Shown here: positions 10,289 through 20,677 of the stretch, in pieces
Layout: each line of letters opens with the position of its first letter
How positions within the stretch are numbered: position 1 is the first letter of the stretch
Origin: an uncultured Pelagibacteraceae bacterium
GTDB taxonomy: Bacteria > Pseudomonadota > Alphaproteobacteria > Pelagibacterales > Pelagibacteraceae
Reading direction: 5' to 3'
Assembly (NCBI GenBank): GCA_902594335.1
Contig: CACJLY010000001.1
Coordinates: 62,001 to 126,000, forward strand
Length of the DNA stretch: 64,000 nucleotides
Notes under the pieces: model-generated
The model's input: only the letters and a program-made list of their open reading frames with translations
What the model was told of the DNA's origin: nothing
Database searches by the model: none
Made by a program: the position numbers and the translations under genes

Positions 10289-11758
10289 TTAATTATTCGA
10301 TGCAGTACTCAATAAGGAAAGTTGGGTTACTTTATCTTCACCTAGCTCATCAATTATCTTCACGGGGTATTCACCTGTGAAGTGGTGATCAGTTAATTGA
10401 GGATAATTTTCATTTCTTTTTTCAAATCCCATTCCTAAATATAAACCATTCAAACTTAAGAATTTTAGTGATTTTGCCTTAATAAATTCACATATTTCAG
10501 CTGTGGATTTGTTTGCTGCTAAAAGTTCTTTTTTTGTTGGTGTATCAACACCATAAAAATCAGGAAATTTAATTTCGGGGCTTGCTATTCTCACATGAAC
10601 TTCTTTTGCTCCAGAATCGTATAACATCTTCACTATTTTTGACGATGTAGTGCCTCTAACAAGTGAGTCATCAACTAGAATTATTCTTTTATCTTTAATC
10701 ACAGAAATATTTGGATTTAATTTTAACTTAACTCCTAAACTTCTAATTTGTTGAGATGGTTCAATAAAAGTCCTTCCAACATAATGGTTTCTAATTAAAC
10801 CTAAATCAAATTTTAGATCTTTTTCCTCAGCATATCCTAATGCTGCAGCGTTCCCGGAGTCTGGAACAGGTACAACTAGATCTGCCTCTATTTCATCCTC
10901 TTTTGCTAACTGTAAGCCAAAGTTTTTTCTATATTCATATGCAGTTTTGCCGTTTAAAATACTATCTGGCCTAGAGAAATAAATATATTCAAATACGCAA
11001 GGTCTAATCTTTTTTGGTGGAAATGGTTTAATACTCTTTAACTCATCATTTTCAATATAAACAATTTCTCCATTTTCAACTTCTCTTACAAATTTTGCTC
11101 CTATAATATCAAACGCACATGTTTCAGAGGCAAATACATATGAGTTTTTCAATTTACCAATTACTAATGGTCTAATTCCGTACGGATCTCTTACACCTAT
11201 TAGAGTATTTTGTGTCATCATTACAAGTGCATAACCACCTTGAATTTGAAATATAGCATCTATGATTTTATCTATCGTTTTTACTCTTTTTGATTTAGCA
11301 ATTAATTGAACAATGGTTTCAGTATCAGATGTTGTATAAAATATAGCACCATCCTGAACTAATTTATTCCTTAAAGTTATAGCATTTGTAAGATTACCAT
11401 TATGTGCAACACCAATACCACCTGCATTGGTATCAGCAAAAAAAGGTTGCACATTCCTTAAAGCAGTTCCACCTGTCGTTGAGTAGCGATTATGACCAAT
11501 TGCATATTTTCCAGGAAGTTTTTTTAAAACTTTTTCATCGTTAAAGTTATCTCCAACTAACCCGAATCTTTTTTCTGAATGATATTTTTCTCCATCGTAT
11601 GAAACAATACCGCAGCCTTCTTGCCCTCTATGTTGAAGGGCATGAAGACCTAAAGCGGTAAGGGTAGAGGCATCAGTGGAATTGCTTATTCCAAATACTG
11701 CACACTCTTCCTTAATTTTAGGATTATATATCTTGAACTTTTTCTTTAGTTTCTTCAT
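10289..11758 (-). CDS. purF: Amidophosphoribosyltransferase
   Basis: Short propeptide then CAVFGI (N-terminal Cys nucleophile), HRGQEGCGI, GHNRYSTTG, VDDSLVRGTTS. Confidence 0.97.
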   Translation of the reverse strand: MKKLKKKFKIYNPKIKEECAVFGISNSTDASTLTALGLHALQHRGQEGCGIVSYDGEKYHSEKRFGLVGDNFNDEKVLKKLPGKYAIGHNRYSTTGGTALRNVQPFFADTNAGGIGVAHNGNLTNAITLRNKLVQDGAIFYTTSDTETIVQLIAKSKRVKTIDKIIDAIFQIQGGYALVMMTQNTLIGVRDPYGIRPLVIGKLKNSYVFASETCAFDIIGAKFVREVENGEIVYIENDELKSIKPFPPKKIRPCVFEYIYFSRPDSILNGKTAYEYRKNFGLQLAKEDEIEADLVVPVPDSGNAAALGYAEEKDLKFDLGLIRNHYVGRTFIEPSQQIRSLGVKLKLNPNISVIKDKRIILVDDSLVRGTTSSKIVKMLYDSGAKEVHVRIASPEIKFPDFYGVDTPTKKELLAANKSTAEICEFIKAKSLKFLSLNGLYLGMGFEKRNENYPQLTDHHFTGEYPVKIIDELGEDKVTQLSLLSTASNN

Positions 11759-12266
11759 ATTCTTTTTTATCAGGAAATTCTTTTATAAGATAGTTACTGC
11801 CTTTTTCAACCCATGCGTATGTAAAAGCATCATCTAAATTAATTGGCCATTTTTTGTGGTTATAGATGATGTTTATAGTTGTATAAATACATACAACTAT
11901 AACGTAAGCCCTAATAAATCCAAAAAAGAAACCAAAGATTCTATCTAGATTTCCTAATCCAGAGTAAGTGACTGCTCTATTAATTCCTTTGTTTATTAAT
12001 AAAATTAAAAAAATAATTATTATGAATAATCCTATACCAACTGCTAGATCAAGGACATATTCGCTATCAATTATATCCTCAAAATATGGCTTTACTTTTG
12101 GAAATAGAAATAGAGTAACAACATAAGCTAAAAGCCATTTAGAGGCTGACAAAATACTCAATAAAAAACCTTTTTTTGTACATGTAATCAAGGATAGTGC
12201 TGTGAAAACTAAATAAACAATATCAAAGGTATATAGTTCAGTAAAAAAATCTTTTACAACTTCCAT
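11724..12266 (-). CDS. cvpA: CvpA family membrane protein
   Basis: Four TM segments, KKGFLLSILS..KW and NLDRIFGFFFGFIRAYVIV; located immediately upstream of purF. Confidence 0.88.
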   Translation of the reverse strand: MEVVKDFFTELYTFDIVYLVFTALSLITCTKKGFLLSILSASKWLLAYVVTLFLFPKVKPYFEDIIDSEYVLDLAVGIGLFIIIIFLILLINKGINRAVTYSGLGNLDRIFGFFFGFIRAYVIVVCIYTTINIIYNHKKWPINLDDAFTYAWVEKGSNYLIKEFPDKKEYEETKEKVQDI

Positions 12267-12269
12267 TAA

Positions 12270-14642
12270 TTATTTAATCTTAAAAGGTTTAAGTACTAAA
12301 AGTAAAGATGGCAATAATGTTAAAACTGATATCATTGCAAATAGCATTGCTAACCCAGTAAAGACACCAAAATATATAGTTGGTATAAAATTAGATAAAA
12401 CCAAAATAGAAAACCCAAATACAATTGTTATAGATGTATTTAGTATCGCCACTCCTACTGTCGAATGGCAATATTTAAGCGTTTTATTATAATCTTTTAT
12501 TTTATTCAATTCTTCCCTAAACCTATAAATATAATGAATGCTATTATCTACAGCAATACCAATTGTGATAGCGGCAATTGTAATTGTCATCATATCTAGA
12601 GGGATGCCGGCCAAACCAATTATTCCCAGAATAAAAAAAGCTGCAATAAAATTTGGTATTACACCAATTAGTGAAATTTTAATATTTCTAAAAAGAATTA
12701 AAAACATAAAAAATATTCCAACCATCACAAAACCAAGAGTTAAGATTTGGGATTTAAATAAACTTTGAAGTAAATTATTGAACAATATAAGTACACCGCC
12801 AAGTTTAAATTCATCTTTACTGATTTTTAATTTATTTTCTAAATCAAAATTAATTTGATTAATCAGATCATTTCTTCTCAATCCATCTAAAGAGTCTTTT
12901 ATTCTTAAACTTATTCGAGCTTCAGATTCTTTGATAGATATATATGGGTCTACTATTTCTTTTTTAATATTATCTGGAATTTTAGTATACAGAACTCCCA
13001 TTTCCAACGTTCCAAGCGGTTTATTATTATTTAATTTTGTTGCAACTTCAATTATTGATGAAAAGGATAGAACTTTACCAACAGCATCAATACTATCTAA
13101 ATAATTGTGAACTCGAGTTATTTTATTAATTTTATCTTTTGTAAACCAATATTTATTGTCATTTTCATCTTCATCACCCCAATCATTTTCACTATCTGTT
13201 TCTTCATCTTCATCTTTTGGAAATTTTAAAATTACTTCTAACGGAGTTGTTCCACCCAGCTTTTCATCTATTAACTTCATGCCTTTATAAATCTCTGTAT
13301 TTTTGTCAAAATAATTGATGAAACTATTTTCAACTTCTAATTTTGAGATACCAAAAATGCTTAAAAATATAATAATCCCAGTTAAACCAAATATGTAATT
13401 TTTATTTTTAATTGATAATATTCCTAGATATCTTGTTATTTTTGATTCTTTTTCCTCAGTTAATCGAACATTTGAGTTTTGGACAAAACTTAACAACGTA
13501 GGAAGAAGTGTGAATGTAATTGTTAGCGAGGTTATTAGTCCAAAAGTCATCATCCATCCAAAATCTATAATTGGTTTTATGTCACTAAAAATTAACGACA
13601 TAAAAGCACATATCGTTGTTAAGACAGTATAAAATATTGGCCAAATCATTTTTCTTGTTGTCAAAATTAAAATTTCAAATTTTTTCTTTCTTGGAAACTG
13701 TTTGTTTAATTGCAAAAACCTAGTACTCATATGAATATTCATTGCCATTGTAAGAATTAACATTAATGCGATAAAGTTTGATGAAATTACTGTTACTTTC
13801 CACCCAACCAAACCCAGAAAACCCATCATAAATACAACCGAAAAGAAACAGCTACTGATCGGAATTATTATCCAAATTATTTTTTTGAACACATACCAAA
13901 GTGTTAAGATGATAAAAAGCAATACCCCAATTCCAAACGTAATAATATCATTTTTAATAAAAGTCATCATATCATCTGCTATCATTGGAATTCCCCCAAG
14001 ATAAATCTGTGTACTTTGATTATGATTTTTTATTACTTTTCTAATTTCTAAGATATTTTGATGTCGCTCTTTTTTAATTTTATCTTTATAAACCTCTAAT
14101 TCTTTATTGGTCTTTATATCTTTATCTGCTTTATTTGGTTTTATATATACAATGATACCACTTGTTTTTCCGTCCTCACTAATCACAAAGTTTCTAAATA
14201 CTGGACTGTTTAAGATTTCATTAAATCCTCGGTCTTTATCTATATTCTTACTTATTAACGTTTTAAAATTTTGAATACGTTCAATTAAACTATCATCTGT
14301 TGCTTCTAATAAAGGAATATCTAAAAGTGTAACAACATTATGAACCCAGTTTAGTGATTTCAACTCTTTTTTTAATTCAGATAGATTTTTAATTGTGTCC
14401 TGCGAATTCATTTTACTATCTGGGGAATAGGTGAGCACTAGAAATTCCTTAGCACCATATCTATCATTTATTTCGTTTAAATATTTAAGATCTGGATCAT
14501 TTTCTAGTAATAATGTTTCTGAACTTGCATCTAAGCGAAAATCTTTAGAAAAGTAAAAAGAGGTAATTAATATTAACACTAAGATCGAAAAAACTAGCCT
14601 AGGTTTTTCTATAATATTTTTTTGATAAAAATTAGCTAACAT
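12270..14642 (-). CDS. RND superfamily (MMPL-type) exporter
   Basis: Two repeats of RND architecture with large extracytoplasmic loops; ITIAAITIGIAVDNSIHYIYRFREE motif. Confidence 0.85.
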   Translation of the reverse strand: MLANFYQKNIIEKPRLVFSILVLILITSFYFSKDFRLDASSETLLLENDPDLKYLNEINDRYGAKEFLVLTYSPDSKMNSQDTIKNLSELKKELKSLNWVHNVVTLLDIPLLEATDDSLIERIQNFKTLISKNIDKDRGFNEILNSPVFRNFVISEDGKTSGIIVYIKPNKADKDIKTNKELEVYKDKIKKERHQNILEIRKVIKNHNQSTQIYLGGIPMIADDMMTFIKNDIITFGIGVLLFIILTLWYVFKKIIWIIIPISSCFFSVVFMMGFLGLVGWKVTVISSNFIALMLILTMAMNIHMSTRFLQLNKQFPRKKKFEILILTTRKMIWPIFYTVLTTICAFMSLIFSDIKPIIDFGWMMTFGLITSLTITFTLLPTLLSFVQNSNVRLTEEKESKITRYLGILSIKNKNYIFGLTGIIIFLSIFGISKLEVENSFINYFDKNTEIYKGMKLIDEKLGGTTPLEVILKFPKDEDEETDSENDWGDEDENDNKYWFTKDKINKITRVHNYLDSIDAVGKVLSFSSIIEVATKLNNNKPLGTLEMGVLYTKIPDNIKKEIVDPYISIKESEARISLRIKDSLDGLRRNDLINQINFDLENKLKISKDEFKLGGVLILFNNLLQSLFKSQILTLGFVMVGIFFMFLILFRNIKISLIGVIPNFIAAFFILGIIGLAGIPLDMMTITIAAITIGIAVDNSIHYIYRFREELNKIKDYNKTLKYCHSTVGVAILNTSITIVFGFSILVLSNFIPTIYFGVFTGLAMLFAMISVLTLLPSLLLVLKPFKIK

Positions 14643-14667
14643 TGAATATTAGCTTTTATAATTTATA

Positions 14668-16083
14668 TTAATTATTTTGAATATCTTTAAATTTGGTAAA
14701 CATTTCCTCAAATTCAAGCATTATTGTACCAGTTGGCCCATGTCTTTGTTTAAGTATGAGTAGTTCAGCTAAATGTGATATTTCATTCATTTTTGCCTGC
14801 CATTCAGCATGTTCAACAGTTGCAGGTCTTGGCTCTTTATTTTTTAAATAGTATGACTCTCTGAAGACAAACATGACAACATCAGCATCTTGCTCTATTG
14901 ATCCAGACTCTCTTAGATCTGAAAGTAAAGGTTTTTTGTCATCTCTTTGCTCAACTGCCCTAGATAATTGAGAAAGTGCCAAAACAGGAACTGATAACTC
15001 TTTAGCAATGGCTTTCAGTCCTTGAGTTATCTCAGAAATTTCTTGAACACGTCCATCCTTAAAATTTGTTCCTCTCATCAATTGAATATAATCAATTACG
15101 ACCATGTCCAGTCCATGGACTCTTTTAATTCTTCTGGCTCTATTACTAAGTGCTGCAATAGTTATCGCTGGTGTTTCATCAATATACAGTGGAAGCTCTG
15201 CTATATTTTTTGAAGTCTCTATAAACTTATCAAATTGTTCATCAGAAATTTTTCCTCTTCTAATATCATTAGATTTTATTCTAGATTGTTCAGCAAGAAT
15301 TCTTGTTGATAATTGTTCTGAGGACATTTCTAAAGAAAAAAAAGCTATACAAGATTTTTCACCTTTATCTTGAATATTTTTTGCAGCATGAAATGCAATG
15401 TTTGTAGCTAACGCCGTTTTACCCATCGATGGTCTACCAGCAATTATAATTAAATCAGATTTATGCATACCCCCCAGTCTATCGTCTAAATCTCTTAGTC
15501 CAGTTGGGACGCCTACAATACCTTCCTCATTTTTATAAGCATTGGAAGCCATTTCAATAGTTTGTTGCATTGCTTCATCAAATTTAATAAGTGAAGAGCT
15601 GAAAGATCCTCCTTCGGCCAAATCAAATAAAGATTTTTCAAAACTCTCAATTATATGTTTTCCATCATTATTCAAATCATTAAGCTTGGCTGTATCAATT
15701 ATATTGTCTGAAATTTTAATAAGTTCTCTTTTTACATACAAATCATAAATAAGTTTAGAGTATTCAATACTTTGTCTTGAGGAAGTAGAAAATTTTGTAA
15801 TTTTAACAAGATATTCAGGAATATTTAATTCATCATTTTCATTTTCAAAATGATTTTTTAAAGTGATCGGATTTGCCAGCATTCCTTTAGAAATTAACTT
15901 TTCAATAGCACCAAATATTTTTTGGTGCATTGGATCATAAAAATTTTCACTCTTAATTAATAAACTAATTTCATCAAATGTTTCATTAGCAAGCAATATT
16001 GAACCAATTACTGACTGTTCAGCCTCTACATTATTAGGAAGCTCATCAAATTTTGTTTTAACTAAATTTAGTGGTCGAGACAC
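14668..16083 (-). CDS. dnaB: Replicative DNA helicase
   Basis: NVEAEQSVIGSILL, IIIAGRPSMGKTALATNIA, LSQLSRAVEQR, LSDLRESGSIEQDADVV; GTG start. Confidence 0.97.
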   Translation of the reverse strand: MSRPLNLVKTKFDELPNNVEAEQSVIGSILLANETFDEISLLIKSENFYDPMHQKIFGAIEKLISKGMLANPITLKNHFENENDELNIPEYLVKITKFSTSSRQSIEYSKLIYDLYVKRELIKISDNIIDTAKLNDLNNDGKHIIESFEKSLFDLAEGGSFSSSLIKFDEAMQQTIEMASNAYKNEEGIVGVPTGLRDLDDRLGGMHKSDLIIIAGRPSMGKTALATNIAFHAAKNIQDKGEKSCIAFFSLEMSSEQLSTRILAEQSRIKSNDIRRGKISDEQFDKFIETSKNIAELPLYIDETPAITIAALSNRARRIKRVHGLDMVVIDYIQLMRGTNFKDGRVQEISEITQGLKAIAKELSVPVLALSQLSRAVEQRDDKKPLLSDLRESGSIEQDADVVMFVFRESYYLKNKEPRPATVEHAEWQAKMNEISHLAELLILKQRHGPTGTIMLEFEEMFTKFKDIQNN

Positions 16084-16149
16084 AATTTAAAATACAGAAA
16101 TAAGAATTAAAAACAAATCTTTAGTTGTGCTGGGGAGAATTATGTATAA

Positions 16150-16608
16150 TTATTTTAATTCTTCTTGGGCTATTGTCTTAATTACAATCTGTGTTTGAAC
16201 TTCAGAATGTAAATTAATTAAAACCTCAAAATTACCAATTGATTTGATTTCTTTTGAAGGTTGTATCAATGAAGGATTAATTTTAACTTGTTCATTTTCC
16301 TCTAATACTTTTGATATTTCAGTAGGTTTAACAGAGCCATAAAGCTCTTTATTTTCAGTGCTTAACTTCCTAATCTCATATTGCTTATTTTTTATTTTTT
16401 CGTGAATTAATTTAGCTTCTTTTTTTTTATCTTGATCCTTTTTGTTTAAATCTTGCTTAATTTTTTCTACTTCTTTAATATTTTCATTAGATGCAAATAA
16501 AGCTTTTTTTTTAGATATAAGATAATTCCTTGCAAATCCTCTTTTAACATCAATTATTTCTCCAATTGATCCAACTTTTCTTACATTTTCTAATAATATA
16601 ACTTTCAT
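16150..16608 (-). CDS. rplI: 50S ribosomal protein L9
   Basis: MKVILLENVRKVGSIGEIIDVKRGFARNYLI. Confidence 0.95.
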   Translation of the reverse strand: MKVILLENVRKVGSIGEIIDVKRGFARNYLISKKKALFASNENIKEVEKIKQDLNKKDQDKKKEAKLIHEKIKNKQYEIRKLSTENKELYGSVKPTEISKVLEENEQVKINPSLIQPSKEIKSIGNFEVLINLHSEVQTQIVIKTIAQEELK

Positions 16609-16609
16609 T

Positions 16610-16879
16610 TTATAGTAATGCTAAATTTCGTGCTCTTTTAATTGACAGGGATAATTCTCTTTGTTTTTTTTGACTAACTGATGTTATTCTTGATGGTAAA
16701 ATTTTTCCATTTTCAGAAATATACCTCTTTAATAATTTAATATTCTTATAATCGACAACAGGAGCTCCTTTACCTGATAAAGGACATTTTTTTTTAAATT
16801 TGTATTTTTGATTTTGAAAAATACTTAACTTAGCAAAGTTACTTTGCCTAGGTTTTTTTTTATTATTTTTCCTTTTCAT
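16610..16879 (-). CDS. rpsR: 30S ribosomal protein S18
   Basis: [47 protein letters not shown]. Confidence 0.95.
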   Translation of the reverse strand: MKRKNNKKKPRQSNFAKLSIFQNQKYKFKKKCPLSGKGAPVVDYKNIKLLKRYISENGKILPSRITSVSQKKQRELSLSIKRARNLALL

Positions 16880-16882
16880 TAT

Positions 16883-17227
16883 TTATTTATTTACGAAATC
16901 TTTTTCATTGTTTTTTTTAAAGTAATCTGTTTTCAAGTCAAATTTATTGACTTTAACAGTTAAATATCTGAGTAAATTTTTATCTATTTTTTCATTTTTT
17001 TCCAATTCAGAGATTATACTTCCATCACCTTTGATTTTAAAATGTATATAATTTCCTTTTTTATTTTTTTTTATTAAATATGAAAGGTTCATTAGTCCCC
17101 AATTTTCTAGTTTAACAATATCACCCTCAAGCTTTTCAACAATTTTAGAGTATTTCTCCTCAAGCTGCTTTAATTGTGCTGGGCTTACGTCTTGTCTTGC
17201 TATAATCGTATGCTCATATAAGTTCAT
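16883..17227 (-). CDS. rpsF: 30S ribosomal protein S6
   Basis: MNLYEHTIIARQDVSPAQLKQL; gene order with rpsR and rplI. Confidence 0.95.
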   Translation of the reverse strand: MNLYEHTIIARQDVSPAQLKQLEEKYSKIVEKLEGDIVKLENWGLMNLSYLIKKNKKGNYIHFKIKGDGSIISELEKNEKIDKNLLRYLTVKVNKFDLKTDYFKKNNEKDFVNK

Positions 17228-17311
17228 AATAATTCTTTTAAAAAAGAGAGGATATACTATTATAATTTTTTAATTACAATATAAAAAATAAGGTTTTTAC
17301 TTATATTTTCT

Positions 17312-18232
17312 ATGTTTTCTGTTTTATTTCCTGGCCAAGGTTCACAATCAGTTGGAATGGCGAAAGACCTATATGATAATTTTGACTATATAAAGGATCT
17401 TTTTAAAGAGGCTGACGATACTCTGAGTCTTTCGCTAAGTAAACTAATTTTTGAAGGACCAAAAGAAATACTTGATGAAACAGAAAATACTCAGCCAGCT
17501 ATTTTTTTGGTAAGTTATGCAATTTTTAATGTAATAAAAAAAGAAACATCATTTGATATTACTACTGCAAATTTTTTTGCTGGACATTCACTGGGAGAAT
17601 ATTCAGCTTTAGCCTGCTCAAATGTTATAAATTTTAATGAAACAATAAAACTTTTAAAAATAAGAGGAAACGCAATGCAAAATGCAGTTCCAAAAAAGCA
17701 AGGTGGAATGGTTGCTGTGTTGGGAGTAGACACTAGTAAAATTGAAGAGATACTTAAAAATAATAAAAGCAAATTTGAGTGTTTTTTAGCTAACGATAAT
17801 TCAATTGGACAAATAGTAATAAGTGGAAAAATAAACGATCTAGATAATTTTATAGACGAACTTAAGAAACTTAATATCAGAAATATTAAATTACCAGTTT
17901 CTGCACCATTTCACTGTAGATTAATGAAACCTGCTACTGAAATAATGAGTAAAAAGATAGAAGAGATAAATTTTTTAGTTCCACAAAATAAGATAGTTTC
18001 AAATGTAACCGCTGTACCATCAGACAATCCAGATAGAATTAAAAATCTTCTAATAGATCAAATAGAAAAACCGGTTCGTTGGCGAGAAAGTATTATAAAT
18101 ATGATAAACCTTGGAAGTAAAAAGTTTATTGAAATTGGTCCTGGCAAGGTATTGTCTGGTCTTGTAAAAAGAATTGATAGAAATTTAGAATTAATTCAAG
18201 TAAACAATATAGATGATCTTAAAAATATATGA
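17312..18232 (+). CDS. fabD: Malonyl-CoA-ACP transacylase
   Basis: FPGQGSQSVGMAKDLYD, FAGHSLGEYSAL, VSAPFHCRLM. Confidence 0.95.
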   Translation: MFSVLFPGQGSQSVGMAKDLYDNFDYIKDLFKEADDTLSLSLSKLIFEGPKEILDETENTQPAIFLVSYAIFNVIKKETSFDITTANFFAGHSLGEYSALACSNVINFNETIKLLKIRGNAMQNAVPKKQGGMVAVLGVDTSKIEEILKNNKSKFECFLANDNSIGQIVISGKINDLDNFIDELKKLNIRNIKLPVSAPFHCRLMKPATEIMSKKIEEINFLVPQNKIVSNVTAVPSDNPDRIKNLLIDQIEKPVRWRESIINMINLGSKKFIEIGPGKVLSGLVKRIDRNLELIQVNNIDDLKNI

Positions 18233-18966
18233 TTAATTTAAAAGATTTAAATGTAATTTTGACTGGGGCGACTGGCGTTATTGGTAATTCAATATTGAAT
18301 AAATTAATTGAGGGAGGAGCAAGAATTTTGGCTACAGGTACGAACGAGGAAAATTTAAATAAAATACAAGATAAGTATAAAAGTATAAGTGTTTTAAAAT
18401 TTGACATGGCTGATCATAAAAAAATAGAACAGTTCGTTGAAGATTGTAACAAAGTTTTATCAAACAAAATTGATGTATTAGTGAATAATGCTGGTATTAC
18501 ATTAGATAATCTATCAATTAGAATGAAAGATGAAGAGTGGAAAAAAGTTATTGATTTAAACCTTACTTCAACATTTTTAATTACAAAAAATGTAATAAAA
18601 AAAATGTTGAAATATAGAAATGGTAAAATAATTAACGTAACATCCGTAGTGGGACACTCTGGGAATATAGGTCAGGCAAATTATGCGGCGTCTAAGGCAG
18701 GAATAATTGCAATGTCAAAAAGTATGGCTTTAGAATATGGAAAAAAAAATATTACAGTAAATTGTGTATCCCCAGGTTTTATAATATCTAATATGACGAA
18801 TAAAATAACTGAAGAGCATACAGAATTACTAAAATCCAGAATATCCTTAAATAAATTTGGAAATCCAGACGATGTTGCTAATACAATTGCATTTTTATCA
18901 TCCAATCTAGCAGATTATATAACAGGTGAGACTATACATGTTAATGGAGGAATGTATTTTAGTTGA
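18229..18966 (+). CDS. fabG: 3-oxoacyl-ACP reductase
   Basis: SDR; TGATGVIG, NNAGIT, YAASKAGI, TGETIHVNGGMY; ATGA overlap with fabD. Confidence 0.94.
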   Translation: MINLKDLNVILTGATGVIGNSILNKLIEGGARILATGTNEENLNKIQDKYKSISVLKFDMADHKKIEQFVEDCNKVLSNKIDVLVNNAGITLDNLSIRMKDEEWKKVIDLNLTSTFLITKNVIKKMLKYRNGKIINVTSVVGHSGNIGQANYAASKAGIIAMSKSMALEYGKKNITVNCVSPGFIISNMTNKITEEHTELLKSRISLNKFGNPDDVANTIAFLSSNLADYITGETIHVNGGMYFS

Positions 18967-19012
18967 CAAAATAAATAAAATATTTATTAACAAAATAACT
19001 TAAAGGAACAAA

Positions 19013-19252
19013 ATGTCAGAAGATATTTCAAGCAAAGTTAAAAAAATAGTTGCAGATCATTTAGGTATAGACGAGTCAAAAGTGAATGAAGAATCAAGCT
19101 TTATTGATGATCTTGGAGCTGATAGTTTAGATACAGTCGAATTAGTCATGGCTTTCGAGGAAGAATTTGGATCTGAAATATCAGACAGTGATGCTGAAAA
19201 AATTTTAACTGTTGGAGATGCAGTAAAATTTATAGAAAATAAAGCTAACTAA
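19013..19252 (+). CDS. acpP: Acyl carrier protein
   Basis: [19 protein letters not shown] phosphopantetheine site. Confidence 0.97.
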   Translation: MSEDISSKVKKIVADHLGIDESKVNEESSFIDDLGADSLDTVELVMAFEEEFGSEISDSDAEKILTVGDAVKFIENKAN

Positions 19253-19264
19253 TTTTTTACTTAA

Positions 19265-19897
19265 ATGGCCGAAAAAAAAGCTGGGGTAATAGTTATAATA
19301 TCGTCCCCTTCAGGCGCTGGAAAAACAACCTTAGTAAAAAAAATTTCAAAAAGAAATAAATTTAGCATCTCAATTTCACACACCACAAGAAAACCAAGAG
19401 CAAAAGAAAAAAACGGTAAAGACTATTATTTTGTTAATAATGAAAAATTTAAAAAACTGATAAAAAATAAAAAACTTTTAGAATATGCTAAAGTTTTTAA
19501 AAATTATTATGGGTCATATAAAAAAACAGTTATTGATAAATTGAATAAAGGTGAAAATATTATATTTGATATAGATTGGCAAGGAACCAAACAAATAAAA
19601 AAAAAAAAATTGAAGTATAAAATAATCACAATATTTATTCTTCCTCCTTCTAAAAAAGAACTATTCAATAGATTGTTAAAAAGAGATCAAAAGGATAAAA
19701 AAATAGCTCTAGAAAGAATGAAACAATTTAAGACTGATGTAATGCATTGGAAAGATTATGACTTCACTGTTATTAATGACAAAATTGAAAAATGTTATAA
19801 ACAAATAATTAATTTTATAAATAAAAAAAATGAAAAAAATATTTTAAAAATTAATAAAAAATTTGTAAAAGATCATATTCAAAATTTAATTAATTAA
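19265..19897 (+). CDS. gmk: Guanylate kinase
   Basis: IISSPSGAGKTTLVKK, SISHTTRKPRAKEKNGKDYYFV, DIDWQGTKQIK. Confidence 0.95.
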   Translation: MAEKKAGVIVIISSPSGAGKTTLVKKISKRNKFSISISHTTRKPRAKEKNGKDYYFVNNEKFKKLIKNKKLLEYAKVFKNYYGSYKKTVIDKLNKGENIIFDIDWQGTKQIKKKKLKYKIITIFILPPSKKELFNRLLKRDQKDKKIALERMKQFKTDVMHWKDYDFTVINDKIEKCYKQIINFINKKNEKNILKINKKFVKDHIQNLIN

Positions 19898-20677
19898 AGT
19901 TTCGTATATATCACAAATTTTATAGTATGTTAGGTTATCTAGATTTTGAGGTCTTGAATTTAAATCCAATGATAACTTTTTTGATATATCTTCAAAATTT
20001 TTAAATAAAAATTTTAAAGGTTTTTTTATCATCTTACGTTTTTGACTAAAAAAAATGTTTGTTATATATTCTAAATTTTTTGAATTCTTTAAGTTATAAA
20101 ATTCATTCTTTGGAGTAAAAACTAACAACGTGCTATCTACTTTTGGTTTTGGCTTAAAACTACTTGGATATATATCTACAATTTTTTCTATATTAAATTT
20201 CCAATTTGATAATATAGAAATTCTTCCATAATTTTTTGTATTTACATTTGCAATTATCCTTTCAGCAACTTCTTTTTGAAACATAAGAATAAATTTTTTA
20301 CAAAAATTATTTAAGTTCTTCATTTTTATCCATTTAACTAGTATTTGAGTTGAAATATTGTATGGCAGATTTCCAAACACAATGATGTTTTTTTTTCTAA
20401 AATTATCGAAAGAGTATTTCATCATGTCTTCACGAATTATTCTTATTCTTTCACCAAATCTACTATTTAAATATTCTGTAAATCTTAAATCTTTTTCAAT
20501 GACTATAAGTTCTTTTGGTGATTTTTCCAAAATTTTTTCTGTTAAATTTCCTTTACCAGGACCAACTTCAATCACTAAATCATTTTTTTTCACATTTCCA
20601 GTTTCAACAATCAAATTTATAATTTCTTTATCAATTAAAAAATTTTGACCTAAACTTTTTTTTGGAAAAAGATTCAT
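19886..20677 (-). CDS. rsmA: 16S rRNA (adenine1518/1519-N6) dimethyltransferase
   Basis: KSLGQNFLID, VIEVGPGKGNLT, NLPYNIST. Confidence 0.95.
   Translation of the reverse strand: MNLFPKKSLGQNFLIDKEIINLIVETGNVKKNDLVIEVGPGKGNLTEKILEKSPKELIVIEKDLRFTEYLNSRFGERIRIIREDMMKYSFDNFRKKNIIVFGNLPYNISTQILVKWIKMKNLNNFCKKFILMFQKEVAERIIANVNTKNYGRISILSNWKFNIEKIVDIYPSSFKPKPKVDSTLLVFTPKNEFYNLKNSKNLEYITNIFFSQKRKMIKKPLKFLFKNFEDISKKLSLDLNSRPQNLDNLTYYKICDIYETLIN

Noticed and set aside
15022-15748. Three + strand ORFs (63, 89, 68 aa) antisense to dnaB
   Set aside because: Shadow ORFs opposite a highly conserved gene; no recognisable motifs or start signals.
16138-16151. AATTAT-GT-ATAATT inverted repeat between rplI and dnaB
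   Set aside because: 2-nt loop and A/T only; not a plausible RNA hairpin.
17515-18905. Minus-strand ORFs opposite fabD and fabG
   Set aside because: Antisense to confident coding regions, no domain evidence.
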